Positions 38,857 to 47,683 of a DNA stretch of 64,000 nucleotides are shown here, piece by piece. The stretch lies in assembly GCA_965222725.1 (NCBI GenBank), contig OZ244969.1:2294001-2358000 (forward strand), given 5' to 3'. Below the pieces are notes generated by a model. It saw only the letters and a program-made list of their open reading frames with translations, did no database searches and had not been told where the DNA came from. Every line of letters starts with the position of its first letter. Within the stretch, counting starts at the first letter, position 1. The stretch comes from GCA-2748575 sp965222725. Its GTDB lineage: Bacteria > Pseudomonadota > Gammaproteobacteria > Pseudomonadales > Ketobacteraceae. The position numbers and the translations under genes are program-made.

Positions 38857-38892
38857 CTGTTGCGTGGCCTGTTACGTGGCCTGTTGCGTGGA
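38857..38892. repeat. 12-bp tandem repeat, three copies
   Basis: Three consecutive copies of CTGTTGCGTGGC-type units (second copy has TTACG, third ends in GA) fill the short spacer between yceH and the convergent diguanylate cyclase gene. No terminator hairpin is seen there. Confidence 0.7.
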
Positions 38893-38897
38893 GAAAG

Positions 38898-40199
38898 TCA
38901 CGCCGGTACCAGGCAGCGGCGCACGCGATTTCGGCCTGCCTGCTTGGCCTGATATAGTGCTGCGTCGGCTTTGTGCTGGGTTTCCTGAATACAGGTATCG
39001 GTCTCAGCCTTTTGTGCCACCCCAAGACTGGCAGTAATCATGATAAAATCGCGGGGATTAAGCCAGAACTGGTGCTGTTCTATCCGTCTGCGAATCCGCT
39101 CCGCCACCTGTTCGGCGGTATCCATATTCATGGCCGGCAGCAGAATCAGAAACTCCTCACCTCCAATTCTGGAAACACAATCAATATCCCGTACCGTATC
39201 GCGCATAATGTTGGCTATTTCCACCAGCACTTTGTCGCCTGCCTCATGGCCCCAGTGGTCATTGATCTGCTTGAATCTGTCCACATCCAGGGCAATCAGC
39301 GAATAGGTGCTGGAATCGCTGCGGCGTTTGGAGTAACGCTGAATTTTGGTTTCCAGTCCCCGCCGGTTAAACAAACCGGTTAATGGGTCCTGGAGTGCAT
39401 CGTTGATGAGTTGCTCTTCCCGGGTAACGATATCGGAAATATCCCTGCCGATCGTCACAAAGTGGCTGATCCGGTTTTCCCAGTTGTGAAGAGGGAACAC
39501 ATTGATATCCAGCCACAAGGGGGTTCCGCTTTTGGCGTACAGATTAATACGGCCACGAAAGGATTTTCCCGCGGCCATACTGTGTTTTATGCCACACAAG
39601 GTACGCAGACTTTTTTTATCAATATTCAGAAACGACAGCGCCTTGCCGTTCACCTGATCGGGTTCATATCCCAGCTGTTGCGTGAATGCCTGATTAACCG
39701 ACACGATACAGGGCCCGGGGGAACGTAATGGTTCCGAGCGGGTCACCAGCACAATGTCATTGGCGTTCGCCATGATTTTTTCGTAGGTAATATTATTCCG
39801 GGTGTGACTGATATCGATGAAGGTAATAATGATCTGCTGGAGCCGCTTGTTGCTGTCGAATTCGGGAAAGCCCGCCACCTTGACCCAGGTGGGCTGCCCC
39901 CGCTCGGTATCAAAAATTCCCAGCTCCAGATTTTCCACCGGCTTGTGTGTTGCCAGTATCCGGTTCACAGGGTACTCCCCGGGCTCCAGACGTTTGCCTT
40001 CGGCATCCAGAAAGTGCCAGTCTTTTTCGTCAGCGATTTTGCCTTTGATTTCATCCATGCTCAGGCCCAGCATTTTTAATGCAGACGGGTTTGCATAACT
40101 GACGGTGGTATCCGGATGATGAATAACCACACCCGCCTTGACCTGGGACAGCAGCAGGCCAAGATTGTGAACAAGCGGTGATCTCACAGAGTCAGGCAT
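38898..40199 (-). CDS. Diguanylate cyclase with two PAS domains
   Basis: The 433-residue cytoplasmic protein has PAS-like domains at about 10-130 and 138-258 and a GGDEF domain at about 268-430. The active site is intact: DPLTGLFNRRGLE, DVDRFKQINDHWGHEAGDKVL and GGEEF at 346-350. The product-inhibition I-site RxxD is RDID at 337-340. It should make c-di-GMP under control of a PAS-sensed signal, unlike the degenerate GGDEF protein at 32787-34670. The start at 40199 avoids a spurious leader. The gene sits between the valS terminator and yceH. Confidence 0.92.
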   Translation of the reverse strand: MPDSVRSPLVHNLGLLLSQVKAGVVIHHPDTTVSYANPSALKMLGLSMDEIKGKIADEKDWHFLDAEGKRLEPGEYPVNRILATHKPVENLELGIFDTERGQPTWVKVAGFPEFDSNKRLQQIIITFIDISHTRNNITYEKIMANANDIVLVTRSEPLRSPGPCIVSVNQAFTQQLGYEPDQVNGKALSFLNIDKKSLRTLCGIKHSMAAGKSFRGRINLYAKSGTPLWLDINVFPLHNWENRISHFVTIGRDISDIVTREEQLINDALQDPLTGLFNRRGLETKIQRYSKRRSDSSTYSLIALDVDRFKQINDHWGHEAGDKVLVEIANIMRDTVRDIDCVSRIGGEEFLILLPAMNMDTAEQVAERIRRRIEQHQFWLNPRDFIMITASLGVAQKAETDTCIQETQHKADAALYQAKQAGRNRVRRCLVPA

Positions 40200-40329
40200 A
40201 GACAAAATGAAGATACAAGAAAATGAACTGACTAGCCTAACGGATTCCCCCGGCACCTCCAATCAATAATCACTAAAGATTCAGGGTTTTTAATGGTGCA
40301 TCATAATAATGAATAGGCATAAAGATATA

Positions 40330-40364
40330 AAAAAAGAGCACAAGGGGATTATCTTGTGCTCTTT
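40330..40364 (-). terminator. Rho-independent terminator of valS
   Basis: A 12-bp stem (40333-40344 with 40353-40364) is followed, on the minus strand, by a run of seven T. It lies 35 bp beyond the valS stop. Confidence 0.88.
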
Positions 40365-40398
40365 CGGGAAGAAGCGATTATCGAATAACCAAAAAAAT

Positions 40399-43242
40399 CT
40401 AGAGTGAAGAAATTTTCTTCTTCTGTTCCTGCAGTTTCGCTAATGCAGATTTGGCCTCTTCCATTTTCGCTTTTTCTTTTTCTACGACTTCGGCAGGCGC
40501 TTTGTCCACAAAGTTGGGATTGGACAGTTTTTTCTCAACACGGGTGACTTCGTTCGTCAGCTTGTCAATTTCCTTGTTGAGGCGAGCCAGTTCTGCCTCC
40601 ACATCAATCAATCCGGCCATGGGCACCAGCACTTCCATGTTGCCGACTAATTGCGTGGCGGACATGGGAACATCATCGCCGGCATTCAGCCAGGTAATGC
40701 TTTCCAGCTTGGCCAGGGATTTCAGGAACTGGGCGTTCTGCTCGTAGCGGCGTTTGTCTTCGTCACCGCCATTGTTCAGTAACACCGGCACCTGTTTCGC
40801 GGGGGAGATATTCATTTCACCGCGAATATTCCGCACTCCAACGATCACGCCTTTCAGCCATTCAATATCATTAACGGCCTGCTCATCAATCTTGTCGCCT
40901 TCACTTTGCGGATAGGCTTCACGCATGATGGTGGCACCGTCTTTGATATCATCGCGCACCATCGGGGCCACGGTTTGCCAGATTTCTTCGGTGATATACG
41001 GCATCATGGGGTGAGCCATGCGCAGAATGGTTTCCAGCACGCGCAGCAGGGTGCGGCGGGTGCCGCGTTTGGCTGCATCACTGGCATCGTCGGCATTTAG
41101 AATGGGCTTCGACAGTTCCAGATACCAGTCACAGTATTCATTCCACACGAATTCATACAGCGCTTGTGATGCATGATCAAAGCGGTATTCATCAATGGCC
41201 TTGGCCACTTGTGCTTCGGTCTGCTGCAGGCGGGAAATAATCCAGCGGTCCGCCAGGCTCAGTTCCACATCGCTGTTGGTTAAGCCGTTGTCCTGGCCTT
41301 CGGTGTTCATCAGTACGTAGCGTGCGGCGTTCCATACCTTGTTACAGAAGTTACGATAGCCTTCCAAACGGCCGGTATCGAACTTGATATCCCGACCGGT
41401 GGCGGCCATGGATAAAAAGGTAAAGCGCAACGCATCGGTACCGTAAGAGGCGATGCCGTCCGGGTAATGCTTGCGGGTTTGCTTTTCAATTTTCGCCGCC
41501 AGCTTGGGCTGCATCATGCCGCCGGTGCGTTTTTGTACCAGCTCTTCCAGCTCAATGCCGTCGATAATATCCAGTGGATCCAGCACATTGCCTTTGGACT
41601 TGGACATCTTCTGGCCTTCGGCATCGCGCACCAGGCCGTGCACGTACACCTTTTTAAAGGGTACTTCGTCCCGGAATTTCAGGGTCATCATGATCATGCG
41701 GGCAACCCAGAAGAAAATAATATCGAAACCGGTAACCAGTACATCGCTGGGGTGGAAGGTTTTCAGTTCCGGGGTGTCGTCCGGCCAGCCCAGGGTGGAG
41801 AAAGTCCACAGGGCGGAAGAGAACCAGGTGTCCAGCACGTCTTCGTCCTGGTGCAGGGCAATGCTGTTGTCCAGTTTGTATTTCTCGCGGACTTCTTCCT
41901 CGTTGCGGCCTACGTACACTTTGCCTTCATTGTCGTACCAGGCGGGAATGCGGTGGCCCCACCACAGCTGGCGCGAAATACACCAGTCCTGTAAATCGCG
42001 CATCCAGGCAAAGTAGGTGTTTTCCCATTGCTTGGGCACAAACTGAATGTCGCCGTTTTCCACCGCTTTAATGGCAGGCTCTGCCAGCGGGGCAACGCGC
42101 ACGTACCATTGATCCGTTAAGAAAGGTTCAACCACCACACCGGAACGATCTCCGCGCGGTACTTTTAAGGCGTGGTCATCGATTTTTTCCAGAAGACCCA
42201 GCGAATCAAATTCGGCAATGATTTTTTTGCGGGCATCAAAGCGATCCTCACCCCGGTAGTTGTCCGGCAGGGTGGGATCCACTTCCATATTCACGGAGCC
42301 ATCAATGTTGAAGACTTCGGCTTCTTCGCGAATAGCGGCATCGATGGTAAGAATATTCACCAGTGGCAGGTTGTGGCGTTTGCCTACTTCATAGTCGTTA
42401 AAGTCGTGGGCTGGCGTGATTTTTACGCAGCCGGTACCGAACTCCATGTCCACGTAGTCGTCGGCGACGATGGGGATTTCACGGTTTACCAATGGCAGCA
42501 TCACGGTTTTGCCGATCAGGGCCACGTAGTGTTCGTCTTTGGGGTTTACGGCAACGGCGGTGTCGCCCAGCATGGTTTCGGGGCGGGTGGTGGCGACCAC
42601 TATGTAGTCTTTGCCTTCGGCGGTTTGTTCGCCGTTGGCTAACGGGTAGCGAAAGTGCCACAGGCTGCCTTTTTCGTCCTGGTTTTCAACTTCCAGGTCA
42701 GAGATGGCGGTGTGCAGTTTCGGGTCCCAGTTCACCAGGCGTTTGCCGCGGTAGATCAGGCCTTCTTCGTACAGGCGCACAAAGACTTCTTTCACGGCAT
42801 TGGACAGGCCGTCGTCCATGGTAAAACGTTCGCGGCTCCAGTCGACGCTGGCGCCCATGCGGCGCAGTTGTTTGGTGATGGTGCCACCGGATTCAGCTTT
42901 CCATTCCCAGACTTTTTTCAGGAATTTTTCACGGCCCAGGTCGTGGCGGGTCTGGTTTTGTGCCTGGAGCTGGCGTTCTACCACCATTTGGGTGGCGATG
43001 CCGGCATGGTCGGTGCCCACTTGCCACAGGGTGTTGTGGCCTTTCATCCGGTGGTAGCGGATGAGGGTGTCCATGATGGTGTCCTGGAAGGCGTGGCCCA
43101 TGTGGAGGCTGCCGGTGACGTTGGGGGGCGGGATCATGATGCTGTAGGAGTCGCCCTGGCCGCTGGGTTTGAAGTGGCCGTTGGTTTCCCAGGATTGGTA
43201 CCATTTGGTTTCGATGTCGCTTGGGTTGAACGTCTTATCCAT
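40399..43242 (-). CDS. valS: Valyl-tRNA synthetase
   Basis: The 947-residue class I synthetase has the HIGH-type motif in NVTGSLHMGH (about 38-50), the editing (CP1) domain with TTRPETMLGDTAVAV, KMSKSKGNVLDP near 545, the anticodon-binding domain, and the C-terminal ValS coiled coil (about 880-947, ending in EEAKSALAKLQEQKKKISSL). It charges tRNA-Val and edits threonine. It lies downstream of pepA, holC and the PA3833-like gene on the same strand, as in Pseudomonas, but a repeat-bearing gap of 376 bp precedes it. Confidence 0.97.
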   Translation of the reverse strand: MDKTFNPSDIETKWYQSWETNGHFKPSGQGDSYSIMIPPPNVTGSLHMGHAFQDTIMDTLIRYHRMKGHNTLWQVGTDHAGIATQMVVERQLQAQNQTRHDLGREKFLKKVWEWKAESGGTITKQLRRMGASVDWSRERFTMDDGLSNAVKEVFVRLYEEGLIYRGKRLVNWDPKLHTAISDLEVENQDEKGSLWHFRYPLANGEQTAEGKDYIVVATTRPETMLGDTAVAVNPKDEHYVALIGKTVMLPLVNREIPIVADDYVDMEFGTGCVKITPAHDFNDYEVGKRHNLPLVNILTIDAAIREEAEVFNIDGSVNMEVDPTLPDNYRGEDRFDARKKIIAEFDSLGLLEKIDDHALKVPRGDRSGVVVEPFLTDQWYVRVAPLAEPAIKAVENGDIQFVPKQWENTYFAWMRDLQDWCISRQLWWGHRIPAWYDNEGKVYVGRNEEEVREKYKLDNSIALHQDEDVLDTWFSSALWTFSTLGWPDDTPELKTFHPSDVLVTGFDIIFFWVARMIMMTLKFRDEVPFKKVYVHGLVRDAEGQKMSKSKGNVLDPLDIIDGIELEELVQKRTGGMMQPKLAAKIEKQTRKHYPDGIASYGTDALRFTFLSMAATGRDIKFDTGRLEGYRNFCNKVWNAARYVLMNTEGQDNGLTNSDVELSLADRWIISRLQQTEAQVAKAIDEYRFDHASQALYEFVWNEYCDWYLELSKPILNADDASDAAKRGTRRTLLRVLETILRMAHPMMPYITEEIWQTVAPMVRDDIKDGATIMREAYPQSEGDKIDEQAVNDIEWLKGVIVGVRNIRGEMNISPAKQVPVLLNNGGDEDKRRYEQNAQFLKSLAKLESITWLNAGDDVPMSATQLVGNMEVLVPMAGLIDVEAELARLNKEIDKLTNEVTRVEKKLSNPNFVDKAPAEVVEKEKAKMEEAKSALAKLQEQKKKISSL

Positions 43243-43311
43243 GCTGTTGTTTTGTCGCTGATCGGTGGTGGTTGAACGCTTGTTTTGGAGCTTGGTTCAG
43301 AGCGAATGGGC

Positions 43312-43488
43312 GGGGCATGAATGGGCCGTTCCGGCAGGTACTTGCTTGCCCTTCGGGTGCCCTGTGCTTCTCGGCAAATCCGGCGCTCGCTAAACTCGCC
43401 CTACGGGCTCAGACAACGCTCGCTCTTTCCGGATTTGCCTGCGATGCTCGGCGGCGCAAAACCTGCCGGAACGGCCCATTCATGCCCC
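43312..43488. repeat. 177-bp nested inverted-repeat element
   Basis: Two perfect 28-bp arms in inverted orientation (43312-43339 and 43461-43488) bound the element. Inside them, a second pair of perfect 11-bp arms (43373-43383 and 43429-43439) and smaller hairpins (CCCTTCGGG near 43350, GCCCTACGGGC near 43399) are nested. It occupies the valS upstream spacer (43243-43618). The spacer has no gene. The structure could be a non-autonomous mobile repeat (MITE-like) or a folded RNA element. No target-site duplication is obvious. Confidence 0.8.
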
Positions 43489-43618
43489 TTGGGTCCGACT
43501 CCGAAAAATAGCGGGCTAGTATACCTATTTGGGGGCGAATTTGCGCGGGTAAGGCGGTTTACGGGTGTAAAAACTGGCTGGGACAGGGGCAGGTGGCGGG
43601 GAAGGGCGCAGACGACTG

Positions 43619-44320
43619 TTAATCGCCTGCGTTTTTTCTGAGTTCTTTCAGGAATTCGTCGATTTCTTTTTCCAGGCGCATTCTGAGTTCGGCTTCGATC
43701 CGGGGGATGAAGAGCCGGATGACTTCATTCACCATTTTGGAGGCGTCGTTGCGCAGGGCCTGGTATTCCTTGCTGTTGGTGCTGAAGTTGGGAAGTGAGC
43801 GCTGCCTAACCAGATCACGCAGTTCCTGCGAGGCTTTGTTTTCTACCTGGCCGACGGCGTCGTTTTTGATCCTGTCCAGAGCAGATTTGGGCAGGAAGGG
43901 GTTGTCGGATTTCGGGGCCAGCGGGGGTTGGGGGGCGTCTGCCGGCTTGGGGGGCTCCGCGGGTTTGGGTGCGCTGGTGGATGAGGAGGATTGCAGCTGG
44001 GGTTTTTCGCTGTCGCTGTCTGATCCGCCGCCGGCGCGTTGCTGGCGTACAGCGGAGCTGATGGCCAACGGGTCGTCGTCGACGAAGCTGTCGTCGATGG
44101 GGCCCGGGTTTTTGGGCGCGGCGGGGGATTCGTTCAGGGTGGGGACGTCTTCCACAAAGCTTTTGAGCACAGGGAGGTCTTCCAGGTCGTAGGGCTGGGT
44201 CAGTTCTCGCTGAATCTCTGTGTTTTCCTCGTCCAGCATGCCGCTCAGGTCTTCAAGATCGCTGAGCAGACTGTCTTTTGCTTTTCGCTGTAACTCTGGC
44301 TTGGAACGATGATCATTCAT
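43619..44320 (-). CDS. Conserved hypothetical protein between holC and valS (PA3833-like)
   Basis: The 233-residue soluble protein has an acidic N-terminal part (about 1-80), a Pro/Ser/Lys-rich low-complexity linker (about 95-145) and a helical C-terminal domain (about 150-233, RIKNDAVGQVENKASQELRDLVRQRSLP and RIEAELRMRLEKEIDEFLKEL). The position between holC and valS matches the Pseudomonas hypothetical gene at this site. No function is known; proximity to holC is the only hint. The ATG at 44320 is chosen over a TTG at 44329. Confidence 0.72.
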   Translation of the reverse strand: MNDHRSKPELQRKAKDSLLSDLEDLSGMLDEENTEIQRELTQPYDLEDLPVLKSFVEDVPTLNESPAAPKNPGPIDDSFVDDDPLAISSAVRQQRAGGGSDSDSEKPQLQSSSSTSAPKPAEPPKPADAPQPPLAPKSDNPFLPKSALDRIKNDAVGQVENKASQELRDLVRQRSLPNFSTNSKEYQALRNDASKMVNEVIRLFIPRIEAELRMRLEKEIDEFLKELRKNAGD

Positions 44321-44338
44321 GGCAGCCAACTCAATGCA

Positions 44339-44773
44339 TCAACGGGTTGTCGGTTGGATATTGTGAGTCTTTAAAGGATAGCCTCTCTCTTTGTAGAAGC
44401 GATAGTTCTGGCGGCTTTTTGTGCGATTTTGTGGGTTGCCCGGCACTATCTCTGCTACGCGACGGAATCTACTAAAAAAGTTAGGTATGTCGCCAGCAAG
44501 ATTTACCATGACTTCGCCATGATGGTCGGGTGGTGCCTGAAATCCGATCAAAATGGGGCTGTTGGGTTCGTTGGCTACCAGGCTGTGGGGAATAAAGCTG
44601 GCGGGGGCGGTTTGCCAGAGCAGGTCGTCTACGGCCTGGCTCTGGGCCTGGTCGGCGCAGTGTACGTAAATCCCGTGGCCCAGGCGGTAGACTTTTTCGA
44701 TCAGGCGACAGGTGTAGGCGAGCGGGTCTACCTGGGTGTCGTCCGGCAGGATGTAAAAGTCGATCTGGGTCAA
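44339..44773 (-). CDS. holC: DNA polymerase III chi subunit
   Basis: The roughly 144-residue protein fits HolC: QIDFYILPDD at the N-terminus, CRLIEKVYRLGHGIYVHC, DDLLWQ-x3-SFIPHSL, PILIGF, and VNLAGDIPNFFSRFRRVAEIV. Chi links the clamp loader to SSB. The start is ambiguous: a TTG at 44773 has CGGAG at good spacing, while a GTG at 44782 adds three residues. It lies between pepA and the PA3833-like gene on the same strand, the standard order. Confidence 0.9.
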   Translation of the reverse strand: MTQIDFYILPDDTQVDPLAYTCRLIEKVYRLGHGIYVHCADQAQSQAVDDLLWQTAPASFIPHSLVANEPNSPILIGFQAPPDHHGEVMVNLAGDIPNFFSRFRRVAEIVPGNPQNRTKSRQNYRFYKERGYPLKTHNIQPTTR

Positions 44774-44844
44774 CGGGGGCACTCCGTGGCGAAGTGCCCA
44801 GTGGTTGTGTGTGACTTAGGTTGTTGTGCGCGCATTTTTAGCAA

Positions 44845-46344
44845 TTATTTTTCCTGAGCCCGCCCCAGCAGGTAGTGAACCAGCAGGGGAACGGGGCGCC
44901 CGGTGGCACCTTTTAATGGGCCGCTAGTGTGCCAAGCAATGCCGGCAATATCCAGATGGGCCCAGGGGTATTTTTGAGTAAACCGGGACAGAAAGCAGGA
45001 TGCGGTAATGGTGCCGGCGGAGGGGCCGCCGATGTTGGCCAGGTCGGCGTAGGGGCTTTCCAGTTGTTTCTGGTGTTCGTCCCACATGGGCAGTTGCCAG
45101 GTTTTGTCGCCGGTGTAGTCGGCGGCGGCTTTGATGTTGTTGATCACGTCGTCGTTGTTGCCCAGTACGGCGCTGCCGTGGTTGCCCAGCGCCACTATCA
45201 CGGCACCGGTCAGGGTGGCGATGTCGATCACGGAGGCGGGCTTGAATCTTTCCACATAGGTGAGCGCGTCGCACAGCACCAGGCGGCCTTCGGCGTCGGT
45301 ATTCAGGATTTCCACGGTCAGGCCGGCCATGGTGGATACGATGTCGCCGGGGCGGGTGGCTTCGCCGCTGGGCATGTTCTCGGCGGCGGCAATCACGCCG
45401 GTAAAGTTGGCATTGGGTTGCAGTTCGCAAATGGCTTTCATGGTGCCGAATACGGATGCCGCGCCGCACATGTCGAACTTCATCTGTTCCATGTTCAGGC
45501 CGGGTTTAAGGCTGATGCCGCCGGTATCAAAGGTAATGCCTTTGCCGACCAATACGTGAGGGGCATCGCCGCGTTTGCCGCCCTTGTATTCCATAATGAT
45601 CAGCTTGGCAGGTTGCTTGCTGCCGGCGCTTACGGACAGCAGCGATCCCATGCCCAGGGAGCGCATTTCTTTTTCGTCCAGAATCTTTACGGTCAGTTTG
45701 CTGTTGGCCTTGGCCAGCTTCTGGGCTTCTTTGGCCAGGTAGGTGGGGTGGCAGACATTGCCGGGCGTATTGCCCAGATCGCGGGTAAAGTCCATACCGT
45801 TGGCAATGGCGTTGGCCAGCTTGGCGCCTTCGCGGGCCTGTTTCAGCTTGTCTTTGTCGGTGAGCAGAATCGCTACTTTGCTCAGCAGAACGTTCTTGTG
45901 GTTTTCCTTGCTCTTGAAACTGTTAAAGGTGTAGCACAGGTTGGCGGCTACCTCGCCCACCTGCTGGGCCTGCCAGTTGTGATCGCGATCAGTCACTGCC
46001 ACGTCTTCCAGGGTAATGCACAGGTCCTTGGCTTCGGTGCCCTTGGCGGTGTTAATCACCTGGGTAATGGCAGTGCGGAAATCCGCGGGTTTTACCGCAT
46101 CGCGCTTGCCCAGGCCAAACACAATCACCCGGTCGGCTTTCATATCCGCGGTGGCGTTCAGCAGCGCTGTGCTGCCGGCCTTGCCTTTGCAGTCGCCCAG
46201 CTTCAGACAGCGCTCAATCGCGTTACCCATTTGCCCGTCAATCATTTTGGCCTGATCCGTTAACGGGGACCCCTCAAACACCGGCAGGGCGAGTATGTGG
46301 GTTCTGGTTTTTTCGGGTAACGTAGATTTAACCACTAAATCCAT
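44845..46344 (-). CDS. pepA: Cytosol (leucyl) aminopeptidase PepA
   Basis: The 499-residue M17 metallopeptidase has its metal and active-site motifs: VGKGITFDTGGISLKPG (Lys and Asp ligands) and NTDAEGRLVLCDAL. Hexameric PepA removes N-terminal residues in the cytoplasm and in E. coli also binds DNA. The ATG at 46344 follows a GCGGAG ribosome site and gives the usual N-terminus; the frame to 46452 is spurious. It is divergent from lptF, as in many gammaproteobacteria. Confidence 0.96.
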   Translation of the reverse strand: MDLVVKSTLPEKTRTHILALPVFEGSPLTDQAKMIDGQMGNAIERCLKLGDCKGKAGSTALLNATADMKADRVIVFGLGKRDAVKPADFRTAITQVINTAKGTEAKDLCITLEDVAVTDRDHNWQAQQVGEVAANLCYTFNSFKSKENHKNVLLSKVAILLTDKDKLKQAREGAKLANAIANGMDFTRDLGNTPGNVCHPTYLAKEAQKLAKANSKLTVKILDEKEMRSLGMGSLLSVSAGSKQPAKLIIMEYKGGKRGDAPHVLVGKGITFDTGGISLKPGLNMEQMKFDMCGAASVFGTMKAICELQPNANFTGVIAAAENMPSGEATRPGDIVSTMAGLTVEILNTDAEGRLVLCDALTYVERFKPASVIDIATLTGAVIVALGNHGSAVLGNNDDVINNIKAAADYTGDKTWQLPMWDEHQKQLESPYADLANIGGPSAGTITASCFLSRFTQKYPWAHLDIAGIAWHTSGPLKGATGRPVPLLVHYLLGRAQEK

Positions 46345-46564
46345 AGTATGGCTCCGCAAGACAAATAGCTGTGATTGTTGGATAATGCGCCCTGTCGCTG
46401 CTGCGACTACGCTTGTTATAAGCTTAACAGCATAGCAGGCCCATAAACGCACGTTGACCCTGCCACGGCTGGAACCAGTGTAATGATTCCGGTGGTATGC
46501 GCCAACCCTGCAAGCGCTTCTTGACCTGTAAATTCAACAAAACCCGTAACACCTGAGATTGTTA

Positions 46565-47683
46565 ATGATTATTTACCGTTACCTGTCACGCCAGTTATTT
46601 GCCACCTTTATGGGTGTGGCCACTGTGCTGGTGATGATTCTGGTGTGCGGGCGTTTTATCAAATACCTGGCCGAAGCAGCATCGGGCCGTATCAGCAGCG
46701 ATGTGGTGTTTCTGGTCATGGCCTATCGTTTGCCGGGGTTTCTGGAGCTGATTCTGCCGTTGGCATTATTCCTGGGAATATTGCTGGCCTATGGCCGCAT
46801 GTACCTGGAAAACGAAATGGTAGTGCTGGAAGCCTGTGGGATCAGCCAGACGAAACTGGTGTACTACACCATTTTTCCGGCACTCTGTTTGAGTGCCGTA
46901 GTGGGTGCCTTCAGCTTGTATATCGGCCCGCTGGGTGCGGCAGAATCCGTAAAAATTCTGGAAGAGGAAAAGCGTAAATCCGGGCTGGAGGTACTGAACC
47001 CCGGGCGCTTCCATGCATCCAAGGACGGCGGCACCGTTACTTATACGGAAAAAGTCTCCAGTTCCGATTCCCGCATGGAAAACCTGTTTATCGTTAATTA
47101 CGACGAAAAAGACCCGGAAAAAGTGGCGCTCATTGCAGCCGCCAGAGGCCACTACCGGATTGATGATGCCACCGGTGCCCGTTACCTGGTGCTGTCGGAC
47201 GGCAGCCGTTTTCAGGGCGCGCCGGGCCAGGCGGATTTTAACCGGGCCCAGTATCAGAACTACGACATCAAGATCGAAGAGCAGGAACCCTACGATCCCA
47301 ACGAGGATTATGAAAACCGCACCACCCTGAACCTGCTGAAAGACGACTCCCCCAAAGCGCGGGCCGAACTGCACTGGCGCATTTCCGTTCCGTTACTGGT
47401 GCCCATAGTGGCGTTTCTGGCAGTGCCCTTAAGTAAAGTGAATCCGCGGCAGGGGCGTTACCTTAAACTGTTGCCGTCTATCATTATTTACCTGGCGTAC
47501 CTGGCGTTGCTGCTGGCGGGTAAAAACAACATTGCCAAAGAGCGTATTAATGAAGACATCGGCCTGCTGTGGATTCATGCCGTGTTCTTTATCTTTGCGC
47601 TCGTGGTGCATAACTGGCCCAACTTCCGGTTATGGCGACGCCGACTGCAAGCAGAAAAACACCAGCGGGGTGCCGCCACATGA
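46565..47683 (+). CDS. lptF: LPS export ABC transporter permease LptF
   Basis: The 372-residue permease has three N-terminal helices, a periplasmic beta-jellyroll domain (about 130-265, with YTEKVSSSDSRMENLFIV) and three C-terminal helices, the YjgP/YjgQ layout. With LptG and LptB it extracts LPS from the inner membrane. The start is the ATG at 46565. Its stop overlaps the lptG start by 4 bp (ATGA). Confidence 0.94.
   Translation: MIIYRYLSRQLFATFMGVATVLVMILVCGRFIKYLAEAASGRISSDVVFLVMAYRLPGFLELILPLALFLGILLAYGRMYLENEMVVLEACGISQTKLVYYTIFPALCLSAVVGAFSLYIGPLGAAESVKILEEEKRKSGLEVLNPGRFHASKDGGTVTYTEKVSSSDSRMENLFIVNYDEKDPEKVALIAAARGHYRIDDATGARYLVLSDGSRFQGAPGQADFNRAQYQNYDIKIEEQEPYDPNEDYENRTTLNLLKDDSPKARAELHWRISVPLLVPIVAFLAVPLSKVNPRQGRYLKLLPSIIIYLAYLALLLAGKNNIAKERINEDIGLLWIHAVFFIFALVVHNWPNFRLWRRRLQAEKHQRGAAT

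Noticed and set aside
43312..43488. CRISPR array
   Set aside because: There are only two arms, in inverted rather than direct orientation, with no spacers.
44929..46263. 444-residue frame antisense to pepA
   Set aside because: It is the shadow of the highly conserved pepA frame; the translation is Gly/His/Val-rich low-complexity with no domain or ribosome site.
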